From contig JBGQAK010000009.1 in the NCBI GenBank assembly GCA_041494245.1, positions 122,720 through 186,719 of the forward strand: 64,000 bases of DNA. The letters run 5' to 3'. Shown here in pieces: positions 35,509 to 44,247 of this stretch (position 1 is its first letter; every line of letters starts with the position of its first letter). The position numbers and the translations under genes were made by a program. Under the pieces are notes generated by a model. The model saw nothing but the letters and a program-made list of their open reading frames with translations, did not search any database and was not told the DNA's origin. The stretch is from RBG-13-68-16 sp041494245 (lineage in GTDB: Bacteria; Acidobacteriota; Thermoanaerobaculia; Thermoanaerobaculales; Thermoanaerobaculaceae).

Positions 35509-35793
35509 CTAGAACATGGCGTCGGAAACGTCCTTCTCGCGAAGCATGCGGCGCTTCCACGTTGCGATCTGCGGCACCACGTACGGCAGGAGCCGCAGGC
35601 TGTAGTAGGGCGGCAGGATGGGGACGCCCAGGAGATCGCCCATCGTGATGAGGATGAAGAGGTGCTCCATGGAGGCGCGCGTTCGGAGAGCCGCCCGGCT
35701 CATGTCGTGCGCCGCCATGCCGTAGATCGTTTGCTTCAGGCCGCGCCAAATGCCCTTCACACCGCCTGTTTTCTTGTTCTCCTCATCTGGCAT
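35509..35793 (-). CDS. Small conserved membrane-associated-type protein B of the ATPase operon
   Basis: A 94-residue protein with a polar N-terminus, a hydrophobic central segment (about 45-75, SMEHLFILITMGDLLGVPILPP then YYSLRLLPYVVPQ) and a basic tail (TWKRRMLREKD). It is a clear paralogue of the next gene upstream, sharing the RASME-LF-L-T-GDL-GVPILPPYY core. I recognise no named family. The hydrophobic hairpin-like centre could be a membrane cargo or anchor for the Get3-like ATPases; that is an inference from context. Confidence 0.8.
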   Translation of the reverse strand: MPDEENKKTGGVKGIWRGLKQTIYGMAAHDMSRAALRTRASMEHLFILITMGDLLGVPILPPYYSLRLLPYVVPQIATWKRRMLREKDVSDAMF

Positions 35794-35828
35794 TGATGCC
35801 TCCTCGCGAAACCGGGCTCGTGGTCTCG

Positions 35829-36098
35829 TCAGATTCCGTGCAAGTGATGCTCATGGTCGTCGCCCAGCTCTCGCTCGCGCAGCACGCGTCGCTTCCAGGT
35901 GTAGATCTGGGGCACGAGGTGCGGGAGCAGGCGCAGACCGTAATAGGGTGGCAAGATGGGCACGCCGATCAGGTCCCCAAACGTGACGAGCATGAACAAG
36001 GTTTCCATGGAGGCGCGCAGCTCGACGGCCTGCTGGGCGATCTCGTAGCCAGAGAGGCCGAAGAGGAACTCGCGAAAGGCGTGCTTCCATGCGGTCAC
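35829..36098 (-). CDS. Small conserved membrane-associated-type protein A of the ATPase operon, His-rich tail
   Basis: An 89-residue paralogue of protein B, with the same core (GDLIGVPILPPYYGLRLLP, TWKRRVLRERE). It differs in its C-terminus, GDDHEHHLHGI, which has four His and three acidic residues and could bind metal. It is the first gene of the four-gene operon (35-bp gap to protein B). The 142 bp upstream separates it from a divergent gene and should carry the promoter. Confidence 0.78.
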   Translation of the reverse strand: MTAWKHAFREFLFGLSGYEIAQQAVELRASMETLFMLVTFGDLIGVPILPPYYGLRLLPHLVPQIYTWKRRVLRERELGDDHEHHLHGI

Positions 36099-36240
36099 GT
36101 TCGCCAGTTTCCTGTGCCCTCCCAGAGAAGCTCCGGTCCTCGTTCCGCCGCCTCTTCGGGGTACATGCTACCATCCGGCAGCATTCCCGCCGTCGAGGGG
36201 CGAGAGGCCCACCGTCCCCGGCACGGCTGCGGTTTCCTAG

Positions 36241-36894
36241 GTGCGGAGGTCGAGGGTGACGGCCGTGTTGATGCTTTGCGCTGTTCTGGTTCTGGGCTGG
36301 TTCGCAGCCGGCTCGGTCTGGAACGTTCGCAAGGGAACGGCCGCGTTGCGCTGGATGCGGGGCGGCCTTCCCCTCCTGGGGGAGCGCACCACGGTGCGGT
36401 GGCTCGGCACGACGTCGGTCGACCTGGTCATCCAGAAGGCCGGAGCACCTTTCGAAAAAGCATCCGTGGTGATCTTCCTCGAGCCGCGCGACGTCCCATG
36501 GATCTGGGCGTTGACCCGGAGGCGTGGCCGGCGCGACACGCTCATCTTCCGGGCCACGCTGCTCACGGCGCCTCAAGCCGACCTCGAGGTCCTGGACCGC
36601 ACGAGCTGGTCCGGGCGCGATGCTGCCAAGCGGATGGCGTCCGAGCGCTGGTCGTTTCATCAAGTGGCGGGCGGGGACGGGCGGGCGGTCTTCTACAAGT
36701 TCGACGGCTCCATTGCTCTCGGTGAGGCCCTCCTCGAGCTGGCGCGCCAGGCAGGTATGAACGTGCGCCGCCTTTCCCTCCGACACGGTGATCCACACCT
36801 CCAGCTTCACGTCGATCTTCCCGCCGCCTCGGCACCCGCTCAAGAGTTCTTCGCAGCGCTCCGCGCTATCGGTGAGCGCGCCACACCGGCCTAG
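36241..36894 (+). CDS. Hypothetical membrane-anchored protein
   Basis: A 217-residue protein with one N-terminal hydrophobic segment (VLMLCAVLVLGWFAAGSVW) and a soluble mixed-composition remainder. I recognise no family. It is divergent from the ATPase operon and overlaps the convergent cstA gene by 4 bp. The GTG at 36241 is the furthest start; GTG 36256 is an alternative. Confidence 0.6.
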   Translation: MRRSRVTAVLMLCAVLVLGWFAAGSVWNVRKGTAALRWMRGGLPLLGERTTVRWLGTTSVDLVIQKAGAPFEKASVVIFLEPRDVPWIWALTRRRGRRDTLIFRATLLTAPQADLEVLDRTSWSGRDAAKRMASERWSFHQVAGGDGRAVFYKFDGSIALGEALLELARQAGMNVRRLSLRHGDPHLQLHVDLPAASAPAQEFFAALRAIGERATPA

Positions 36895-38804
36895 GCACCC
36901 ACCGGTGCGGCCTTCGAGGCGGCCGGTTTTGCGCTGTACTTTTGGTACGCCTTCAGCCCATCCCAACCGATCAGAAGCGCGGCAACCAACAGCAGTGCCG
37001 CGACCACGATCATCGCCCAGGCGCCGGCGACCGGCAGCCCGCTCATCTTCGGGTTGGCGGCGATCGTCACGTACAGGTTGCGCGCCGTGACCACCGTCGC
37101 GAACAGGGTGGTGATGTACATGAAGAGCATCGGCACCAGGGCAAAGGTCGGTTTGCGGTTCTCCGACTTGAGCCACACCGTCACGACGAGCAGGCTCAGC
37201 GCGGCCATGAGCTGGTTCGACGAGCCGAACATCTGCCACAGGTACACCCAGGTGCCGGTCAAGACCAGCGCTGCGGTGAGCACCATCGAGATGATGCTCG
37301 ACACGTGCATGTTGCGCACCGGCGGGACGGCTTCGCCGACCCACTCGGTCAGGGTCACGCGCATGACACGGAAGACGAGCTGGGTCACCGTGAGGACGAT
37401 CATGACGAAGGCGCCGAACCCGAGGGCTGTGCCGAAGACCTCGGGCAAGAGACCGAAGGTCCCCGCGTAGACGAGCTTTCCGACGCCGGCGGCGAACCGG
37501 CCCCCACCCCCGCCGACCCCGGCGATGGACACCGCGACGAGGGAGAGGAGCGCGAGGGAGTACTCGCCGAACATCGACCCGGCGCCGACCGGCAGACCGT
37601 CGGTCTCGTACTCGAGCTGGCGGGCCGTACCGACGGAGCCGACCAGCGCATGCCAGCCCGAAATCGCGCCGCACGCGATGGTCACGAAGAGCATCGGCCA
37701 AAGAGGCTGCCAGGCTTTTCCGGCCTGGATGGTGAATCCGAGATCCTTGACGGCGGTCAGCGCAAAGACGCCGATGGTGTTGCCGGCGACGTCCTTGATC
37801 CCGGATAGGGGCGCGATGAACGCACCGACGGCGCTGAGGAGAATCGTCAGGAGCATCACCCAGAACCCGATGTAGTTGACCGGCTGGGCGAACCGCCAGA
37901 TGGGCATGTTCGCCCCCAGGTACGAGAAGACGAACAGGAACACCATCCAGAGAAGGTAGTTCGGGAGCGTGCGGACGAGCCCCGTTGCCGCGTCGTAGGC
38001 TGCCGTGTTCGGGCGCTTCCCGTCGGCCCCCGGAGCGGGGATACGCGGGTCGGAAATCGTCGGGTCGCCTATGCTGAACAGCGCCTGCTTGCCGGTGATG
38101 CCGTCAAAGGCGTTGTTGATCGCGACGATTGCGGAGCCAACCGGGCCCTGCACCAGGGCGCCCTTTTCGTCGCGGTGCTGGCCCATCGGGCCGAGCGCCA
38201 TCGCCGCCACGGTCACGGCGACCACGAGGAGGGTCACCCCAATGATCCCCATCTTCCAGCGGTACATCATCTGCCCGGCGAGAAGGCCCATCAACGCCAG
38301 CATGATGATGCCGAAGGGCACGTCCGGGCGGGCCGAAAGGATGGCCGCCAGGATGCCGACGAAGGCGCCGGCGAGGAGCATCAGGTAGAAGAAGATGAAG
38401 ATGAAGAGTATGGTCCGCGTTCGTGGCGCGATGAGCTTATGCGAGATCGCGCTCAGGCTGTTGCCGTCGTTCCGCACCGCAACCATGATGGCGGAGTAGT
38501 CGCTTGCCCAGCCGATGAAGCTCACCCCGAGCACAAGCCAGACCAGCGACGGCAGCCAGCCCCAGATGTTGGCGGCGGTGATGACGCCGACGATCGGCCC
38601 GGCCGCGGCGATGGACTTGAAGTGGTAGCCGTAGAGGATGTTCTTGCTCGTCGGCATGAAGTCCACGCCGTCCATGTACATTTTGGCGGGGGTGGCGCGC
38701 TTGGCGTCGGACCGGATGACGTTGCGATCGACCCTGCGCGCGTACTGCGTGTAGGCCAGATAGATCACGATGATACCGATCACGACGATCCACAGTGTGT
38801 TCAT
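36891..38804 (-). CDS. cstA: Carbon starvation protein A (CstA), peptide/pyruvate transporter family
   Basis: A 637-residue inner-membrane protein with many transmembrane helices and the CstA opening (DGVDFMPTSKNILYGYHFKSIAAAGPIVG). Family members import peptides or pyruvate during carbon limitation. Other standard blocks include GWASDYSAIMVAVRNDG and the cytoplasmic C-terminus. It is transcribed in the same direction as the porin upstream, but a 246-bp gap with a strong hairpin separates them, so it probably has its own promoter. Confidence 0.93.
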   Translation of the reverse strand: MNTLWIVVIGIIVIYLAYTQYARRVDRNVIRSDAKRATPAKMYMDGVDFMPTSKNILYGYHFKSIAAAGPIVGVITAANIWGWLPSLVWLVLGVSFIGWASDYSAIMVAVRNDGNSLSAISHKLIAPRTRTILFIFIFFYLMLLAGAFVGILAAILSARPDVPFGIIMLALMGLLAGQMMYRWKMGIIGVTLLVVAVTVAAMALGPMGQHRDEKGALVQGPVGSAIVAINNAFDGITGKQALFSIGDPTISDPRIPAPGADGKRPNTAAYDAATGLVRTLPNYLLWMVFLFVFSYLGANMPIWRFAQPVNYIGFWVMLLTILLSAVGAFIAPLSGIKDVAGNTIGVFALTAVKDLGFTIQAGKAWQPLWPMLFVTIACGAISGWHALVGSVGTARQLEYETDGLPVGAGSMFGEYSLALLSLVAVSIAGVGGGGGRFAAGVGKLVYAGTFGLLPEVFGTALGFGAFVMIVLTVTQLVFRVMRVTLTEWVGEAVPPVRNMHVSSIISMVLTAALVLTGTWVYLWQMFGSSNQLMAALSLLVVTVWLKSENRKPTFALVPMLFMYITTLFATVVTARNLYVTIAANPKMSGLPVAGAWAMIVVAALLLVAALLIGWDGLKAYQKYSAKPAASKAAPVGA

Positions 38805-39000
38805 CGGATGGCTCCTTCCACCAGCTGCGGGAGGCCCGACAAGCGCTCCCCCGGACCTTCGGGACCAAGTTCCACCGTCCCGTTGCCCCCGGATCTCAGC
38901 AGCGACCGTCCATGACCGTCACCGGTGCGGTGGCGGGCAAAGCCCTTCAGTTTGTGTTGCACTGGCACGACAGCAGTCTCCGGTACCAACAACCGAGCCA

Positions 39001-39038
39001 GCGCGCGGGACGTTGCCCGTCGGGAACGTCCCGCGCGC
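39001..39038 (-). terminator. Long hairpin after the porin gene
   Basis: GCGCGCGGGACGTT (39001-39014) pairs perfectly with AACGTCCCGCGCGC (39025-39038), and the loop itself pairs CCCG with CGGG. It begins 12 nt after the porin stop. No U-tract follows, so termination may need another factor; it could also protect the 3' end of the mRNA. Confidence 0.5.
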
Positions 39039-39050
39039 CTCGCAAATGCA

Positions 39051-40148
39051 TCAGAAGTAAAAAAGCTGGAACTGGATCGTGAATTCGTTCGTCTTCGTCC
39101 CGACCTTTGGCGCGATCCTGGTATAGCCGGCCTTGACGTTGAAGTTGTACCCGTAGGGGTAGTACCCGAATCCAGCCTGATACCTGGTCTGGTTCTTCGG
39201 CTCATTCACCGAGTCCGAGAAGTTCTGCTTCTCGTACCTCAGGAACGGCATGACTTTCACGGATGAGAGGTAGTAGCCGAACTCGGCAAAGGAGTCGTTC
39301 TGCTTCAGCAGAGTGGTAAAGGTCTTGCCGCCGTCGTAACGGATGTAGTCGACCTGCAGGGTAATGCCGTCGCCGTTTCCGACCGGGTGGTCGAAGAAGA
39401 AATCAGCCGAGGTGGCGCGGTAGTCCTGCTGCTCGTCCATCCCGATGCCGATCTCGAAGATCTTCTTCTTTCCAAGGTACGTTCCCGTGTAGAAGGGTCC
39501 TACCTCGACGTCGAGGAAGTTGTACTGGAGGCGGCCGGCGGTGCGGAAGCCGTTGCGCGAACCGGCCTGGCGGATGCCCTGGAAGACGCCAAAACGGTAT
39601 TCGAGGTGCTTGTCGGCGAGGTAGCCCTTCGCCTGGAACCCGGTGTCACGGCCCACCGAGGACTGCGTTGGCACGCTGTTGAGGAACGAGAAGCTTCCGT
39701 AGTCCATCGAAACGAGGGTAGCCGCGCTCTGCAGGCAGTTCCGACACATGGGAATCAGGATCAGGCCTGCATCGAGGGCGAACGCGTCGGCCGGCTTCCA
39801 CTCCATGAACGCGTCCTGGATGATGAACCCGGTGCCGAGCGACTTGGGAACCTTGCCTAGGTTCGGGTTGTCGGTTTCGAAGAAGAACGTCACGTCCTTG
39901 TTGACCTGGCCACCGAAGATGAACCGTGCGCGACGCAGGAAGAGGTTCTCCGCATACCCTCCGCTCGCCGCGTCCTGCGTCCAATCCCCCCACCCCTGGA
40001 GCAGGAGCCCGAACTTGATGCTGGCGTTCCCGTCGGGGCTCTTGATCTGGAACTGGGCGAGGGCGTTCCCCGCCGACAGCATCAGAAAAGCCACCACCGC
40101 CACCAGAACCCCACGCCGCAACCGAGGAATCCCCACTCTTTGGAACAT
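39051..40148 (-). CDS. Outer-membrane porin, phosphate-selective porin O/P-like
   Basis: A 365-residue protein with a signal peptide ending GNALA and a beta-barrel pattern. Early barrel sequence (SIKFGLLLQGWGDW, NLFLRRARFIFGGQVNKDVTFFFETD) resembles OprO/OprP-type porins, and it ends in Phe (LFYF), as barrel proteins do. GGGGGAG precedes ATG 40148; the open frame upstream is not used. A sigma70-like promoter lies just upstream. The substrate is not known. Confidence 0.85.
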   Translation of the reverse strand: MFQRVGIPRLRRGVLVAVVAFLMLSAGNALAQFQIKSPDGNASIKFGLLLQGWGDWTQDAASGGYAENLFLRRARFIFGGQVNKDVTFFFETDNPNLGKVPKSLGTGFIIQDAFMEWKPADAFALDAGLILIPMCRNCLQSAATLVSMDYGSFSFLNSVPTQSSVGRDTGFQAKGYLADKHLEYRFGVFQGIRQAGSRNGFRTAGRLQYNFLDVEVGPFYTGTYLGKKKIFEIGIGMDEQQDYRATSADFFFDHPVGNGDGITLQVDYIRYDGGKTFTTLLKQNDSFAEFGYYLSSVKVMPFLRYEKQNFSDSVNEPKNQTRYQAGFGYYPYGYNFNVKAGYTRIAPKVGTKTNEFTIQFQLFYF

Positions 40149-40499
40149 CAGTTCTCCCCCCCTTTCGTGTTGAAGCTGGCCGCATCTTAGATTCGTTCTC
40201 CGCTTTGTCAACGGGTGGTCCGGACAGTCGGCCGGCAGCGCTCGGGCCGCTCGCAGCGGTGAGTCTCTGTTGCGACTACGTTTGAGATTCTCCCGTGACC
40301 GTTCTGGCCGCACAGCCATGCCACGGCAACATATGTGGGTGGATTGGAGAGACAGCGGGTTCGCCGCAACGTTCCGCCCCTGCGGCGGCCGGAGGTGGCG
40401 ACCCGACGCCAGAGATGTCAGAGACTGCAACGTAATTCGTTTTGGCAGGTGGCCGGATCTCATCGGGATTCGCAGCCGGAGTTCTACTCGGACAGGCTC
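40149..40499. other. 351-bp gene-free stretch upstream of the porin
   Basis: It holds the porin promoter near one end and the partial inverted-repeat element (40451-40502) at the other, touching the typA stop. Nothing else recognisable is seen between them. Confidence 0.5.
40184..40211 (-). promoter_or_regulatory. Sigma70-like promoter of the porin gene
   Basis: On the minus strand, a perfect -35 TTGACA (40206-40211) is followed after 16 nt by TAAGAT (40184-40189), matching TATAAT at four of six positions. It lies about 35 nt before the porin start. Confidence 0.6.
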
Positions 40500-40502
40500 C
40501 TA
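40451..40502. repeat. Partial second copy of the MITE-like element (right end)
   Basis: This 52-bp stretch matches 45 of 52 positions of the right end at 11941-11992, including TACTCGGACAGGC. No left end was found in the preceding 300 bp. Its last three bases form the typA stop codon (TAG). Confidence 0.65.
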
Positions 40503-42305
40503 GGGCCGGCGGTTCGCCTGGAGGATCTTCTTGCGCAGGCGGAGCGAGAGCGGTGTGACCTCGAGCAGCTCGTCCTCGGCGAGGAACTCGAGCGACTGTT
40601 CCAGGCTCATCACGCGCGGTGGTACCACGTGGATCGCCTCGTCCGAGGTGGAGGCCCGCATGTTGGTGAGTTTCTTTTCCTTGGTGATGTTGACGTCGAT
40701 GTCCTTCTCGCGGGCGTTCTCGCCGACGACCATCCCCTCGTAGACCTCGTCGCCGGGCGAGATGAACAGCTCGCCGCGCGGCTGCAGGTGTTCGATCGCA
40801 TAGCCGGTGGTGCGCCCCGGGCGGTCGGCGACCATGGCGCCGGTGCTACGGTGCGCGATCTCCCCCTGCCACGGCTCCCAGCCGTCGAATAGGTGGTTGG
40901 CGATCCCGGTCCCCCTGGTGTCGGTGAGGAACTCGGTGCGAAAGCCGATGAGGCCGCGGGAGGGGAGACGGAATTCCATGCGGACCCGCCCCGTCCCGTG
41001 GTTGACCATCTTCGTCATCCGGCCCCGGCGCATCCCGACCTTCTGCGTGACCACGCCGATGAACTCCTCGGGGCAGTCCACGACCAGCGCCTCCATCGGT
41101 TCGTGACGCACGCCCGCGATTTCCTTGGTCAGCACCTCGGGCTTCGCCACCGACATCTCGAACCCCTCGCGGCGCATCATCTCGATCAGGATGGCGAGCT
41201 GCAGCTCGCCGCGCCCGGAGACCTGGAAGCTGTCGGCGGAATCGGTCGGCTCGACCCGGATCGAGACGTTGGTCAGGGTTTCCTTTTCCAGGCGCTCCTT
41301 GAGCTTTCGTGATGTGACGTGCTGGCCGTCTCGCCCGGCCACCGGCGAGGTGTTCACCCCGATCACCATCGAGATGGTCGGCTCGTCAACCTTGATGTGC
41401 GGCAGCGGCTGCGGGTTCTCGCGGTTGGAGATCGTGTCGCCGATCCAGAGATCGTCGAGGCCGGCGACACCCACGATGTCGCCGGGACCGGCATCGGTGA
41501 TTTCGACGCGCTTGAGACCCTGGTACCCGAACAAGCCGGTGACCTTCGCGTTGGCGATGGTTCCGTCGTGGCGGCAGAGAGCCACGTCCTGGCCTTTTGC
41601 AACCGTGCCGTTGAACACCCGGCCAATGGCGAGGCGGCCGACGTAATCGTCCCAGTCGAGGTTGGTGACGAGGAGCTGCAGCGGCATCGCCGGGTCGAAC
41701 TTCGGGGCCGGCACGGCGGTCAGGATCGACTCGAACAGGGGCTCGAGGGTGGTCTCGGGACCGTCCGGTTCTAGCCGGCACGTGCCGCGGCGGGCGTTGC
41801 AGTAGAGCACCGGGAAATCGAGCTGTTCCTCGGTCGCGTCGAGGTCGATGAAGAGGTCGTAGACCTCGTTGAGCACCGCCTGGGGACGCGCGTCGGGGCG
41901 ATCGATCTTGTTGATCACCACGATCGGCGGCAGGTTGGACTCGAGCGCTTTGCGGAGCACGAAGCGCGTCTGGGGCAGGGGGCCCTCGCTTGCATCCACC
42001 AGCAGCATCACGCCGTCCACCATCTTGAGGGTGCGCTCGACCTCGCCGCCAAAGTCCGCGTGGCCGGGCGTGTCCACGATGTTGATGCGGATCCCGCGGT
42101 ACGCGATGGCGGTGTTCTTCGCCATGATGGTGATGCCTTTTTCGCGCTCCAGGTCGATCGAGTCCATGACCCGTTCCATGACCGATTCGTTGTCGCGGAA
42201 GATCCCGCTCTGCCAGAGCATCGCGTCCACGAGCGTTGTCTTGCCGTGGTCCACGTGCGCGATGATCGCGACGTTTCGGATCCCTTCACGTGCTTCGAGC
42301 GCCAT
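40500..42305 (-). CDS. typA: Ribosome-associated translational GTPase TypA/BipA
   Basis: The 601-residue GTPase starts with EGIRNVAIIAHVDHGKTTLVD (G1), then DTPGHADFGGEVER (G3) and NKIDRPDA (G4), followed by EF-G-like domains and the BipA C-terminus. It binds ribosomes and helps assembly and stress translation. The Met at 42305 fits the family; the preceding open frame is not coding. The stop codon is supplied by the end of a repeat element, so the last residues may be altered relative to relatives. Confidence 0.95.
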   Translation of the reverse strand: MALEAREGIRNVAIIAHVDHGKTTLVDAMLWQSGIFRDNESVMERVMDSIDLEREKGITIMAKNTAIAYRGIRINIVDTPGHADFGGEVERTLKMVDGVMLLVDASEGPLPQTRFVLRKALESNLPPIVVINKIDRPDARPQAVLNEVYDLFIDLDATEEQLDFPVLYCNARRGTCRLEPDGPETTLEPLFESILTAVPAPKFDPAMPLQLLVTNLDWDDYVGRLAIGRVFNGTVAKGQDVALCRHDGTIANAKVTGLFGYQGLKRVEITDAGPGDIVGVAGLDDLWIGDTISNRENPQPLPHIKVDEPTISMVIGVNTSPVAGRDGQHVTSRKLKERLEKETLTNVSIRVEPTDSADSFQVSGRGELQLAILIEMMRREGFEMSVAKPEVLTKEIAGVRHEPMEALVVDCPEEFIGVVTQKVGMRRGRMTKMVNHGTGRVRMEFRLPSRGLIGFRTEFLTDTRGTGIANHLFDGWEPWQGEIAHRSTGAMVADRPGRTTGYAIEHLQPRGELFISPGDEVYEGMVVGENAREKDIDVNITKEKKLTNMRASTSDEAIHVVPPRVMSLEQSLEFLAEDELLEVTPLSLRLRKKILQANRRP

Positions 42306-42489
42306 CTCCTGCAACCTCGCCTTCCGACGGCGCCGGCCGGAAAGGCGGCCGGCGCCGGAAAAACAAATCACCGGCTGATCGCCGGCGGTACGCGACTCTA
42401 CCACGTTTCCCGCTTATGCCTCAACGCATTTCGAGTCGTGCTTTTGTCTTGCCTCTAGCTCCTAGCCTATAGCCTGTAACCTGCACTTT

Positions 42490-44208
42490 TCACTCGTGCC
42501 CCGCCATGAGGCGCCAGGCGACCAGACGGTCCGTCATGGTACGCAGGCGGCGGCAGATGATGTGGCAGAGCAGGGAGAGGAACTGGTGGGCCGCGTCCGG
42601 GTCCATGTCCAGAACCTCTTCGAGGCGGTGGCTGTCGATGGTGAACACCGTGCACCCCGAGGCGTGGGCGCGGGCGTCGGCGCTGCGCGGCTGGGAGTCG
42701 ATGAGAGCCGTCTCACCGAAGACCTCGCCCCGCCCGAGGATCGTCAGGGCCTCCTCGCCCATTCCCTGCAGGTGGCGGGAGATACGCACTTGGCCATCGA
42801 CCACGATGTACAGCTTCTGGCCCATCTCGCCCTCGGCGAAGATCAGCGCGTCGGGGGCGAACCACTCCTCCTGCGAGTATGTCGCCAGCAGGCGAAGCTC
42901 CGAGGCCGACAGGCCCTGCTCGCGGAGCAGGTCCATCTTGGCCGACGGCTCGAGGAACACGCGCTCGCCCGGCTTGCCGGTGCCGTTCCGGCCTGGCGCC
43001 AGCCCCGGGGTGATGATCTCGGTCATCGCGCTGTTGGCCGCGCGCAGCTTGCCTGCCAGCGCGTGCCAGAACGACCACAGGAGGGAGACCCCGAGTTCGC
43101 GGTTGTTGGTGACCATGTGGTCCAGCTCGCGGGCCGGGAGGCGCAGGACCATGCCCGCATCGACGCCGAGGACCGTGGAGGGGCGGGCCTTGTGGTCGAG
43201 GTAGGAGATCTCGCCGAGCACCTCGCCGACCGCGGGCGTGCCGAGGACCTGCACGCCGACGGGGGTGTGACGCACCTCCTGGAGCTTGCCCTCCATCACG
43301 ACGAAGATGTCGCGCTCCTCCTGGTCCTCGCGGATCAACACCTTGGCGTGCCCGAACGGCTCCCGGCGCCCGATCCGCGCCAGCTCCACGAGGTGCGCGT
43401 CGGAGAAGTGGCGGAAAACGCGGAAGCGGCGCAGGTCGAGCGCCACCTGCAGCAGCTCGTCCTGCTTCGGGGCGGCGGCTGGCTTTTCGCCGTAGCTCTC
43501 GGCCAGCGTGAGGGTAGAGAAGAGGCGGGCCCGGGTGAGGGCCACCTGCTCGCTGGCGCGCTGCAGCGCTGTGGCGCGCTGGCGGTGCAGCTCGGCCATC
43601 TCGTCCTTAGTCAGCCGGCACAGCGAGACGAGCGTCTCGACGCGCCGGCGGGCCGCGACCTCCTCGGCCTCGCCGAGCCCCTGGGTCAGCAGCAGCGCGT
43701 CCGTGGCGTTCCGGAGCGCCTCGGGGTAGTCCTCGAGCTCGAGCGCGATGCGGGCGGCCTCGATCGCCAGCTTCCGGTCGAGCGGGTTCAGGCGCCGGGC
43801 CTGCACGAACTCCTCGAGCGCCGCGCGGGCGTCCCTGCGCCGGAGATGCAGGTACCCGGCCCCGGCGTACGCGAGGTAGTGGAACGGGGCGCGCAGCTTG
43901 GCCAGGTCGAACATCTCCTGGGCCCGCGCCAGCTCTCCTCGGGCCTCGAGGATGCGGGCCATGCCGACCGCGTGCGAGGCCTCCAGGTTGCGGCGCTTGT
44001 GCTCGCGGTCGGGGTCCTCGGCCGTGGCGGCGGCCCGGCGGAGCGCGGCCGCACGCTCCCGGAACCCCTCGCCCCGCGGCGTGAGGCTGGCCACCATCTC
44101 GAACAACTCGGCCGCCAGACCGGGGTGCCCTTCGTGCTCGGCCTGCTCCGCGAGCGCCATGAGGCGCTGGGCGAAGATCGGGTGGGGTCGCACCTCGTTC
44201 GAGCTCAT
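42490..44208 (-). CDS. TPR protein with two cyclic-nucleotide-binding-like domains
   Basis: A 572-residue protein. About 200 N-terminal residues form tetratricopeptide-like helices (AGYLHLRRRDARAALEEF). Two CNB/cAMP-receptor-type beta-barrels follow, each with a GEVFGE-like phosphate-binding-cassette turn (VGEVLGEISYLDHKARPSTV and RGEVFGETALIDSQPRSADA). In both, an Arg follows the cassette as in true cNMP binders. There is no DNA-binding helix-turn-helix, so it is not a transcription factor. It may be a cNMP sensor or scaffold. Confidence 0.78.
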   Translation of the reverse strand: MSSNEVRPHPIFAQRLMALAEQAEHEGHPGLAAELFEMVASLTPRGEGFRERAAALRRAAATAEDPDREHKRRNLEASHAVGMARILEARGELARAQEMFDLAKLRAPFHYLAYAGAGYLHLRRRDARAALEEFVQARRLNPLDRKLAIEAARIALELEDYPEALRNATDALLLTQGLGEAEEVAARRRVETLVSLCRLTKDEMAELHRQRATALQRASEQVALTRARLFSTLTLAESYGEKPAAAPKQDELLQVALDLRRFRVFRHFSDAHLVELARIGRREPFGHAKVLIREDQEERDIFVVMEGKLQEVRHTPVGVQVLGTPAVGEVLGEISYLDHKARPSTVLGVDAGMVLRLPARELDHMVTNNRELGVSLLWSFWHALAGKLRAANSAMTEIITPGLAPGRNGTGKPGERVFLEPSAKMDLLREQGLSASELRLLATYSQEEWFAPDALIFAEGEMGQKLYIVVDGQVRISRHLQGMGEEALTILGRGEVFGETALIDSQPRSADARAHASGCTVFTIDSHRLEEVLDMDPDAAHQFLSLLCHIICRRLRTMTDRLVAWRLMAGHE

Positions 44209-44247
44209 CGGCCCTCAGAACTCATTGCACTAGACTAAGATACCGGC

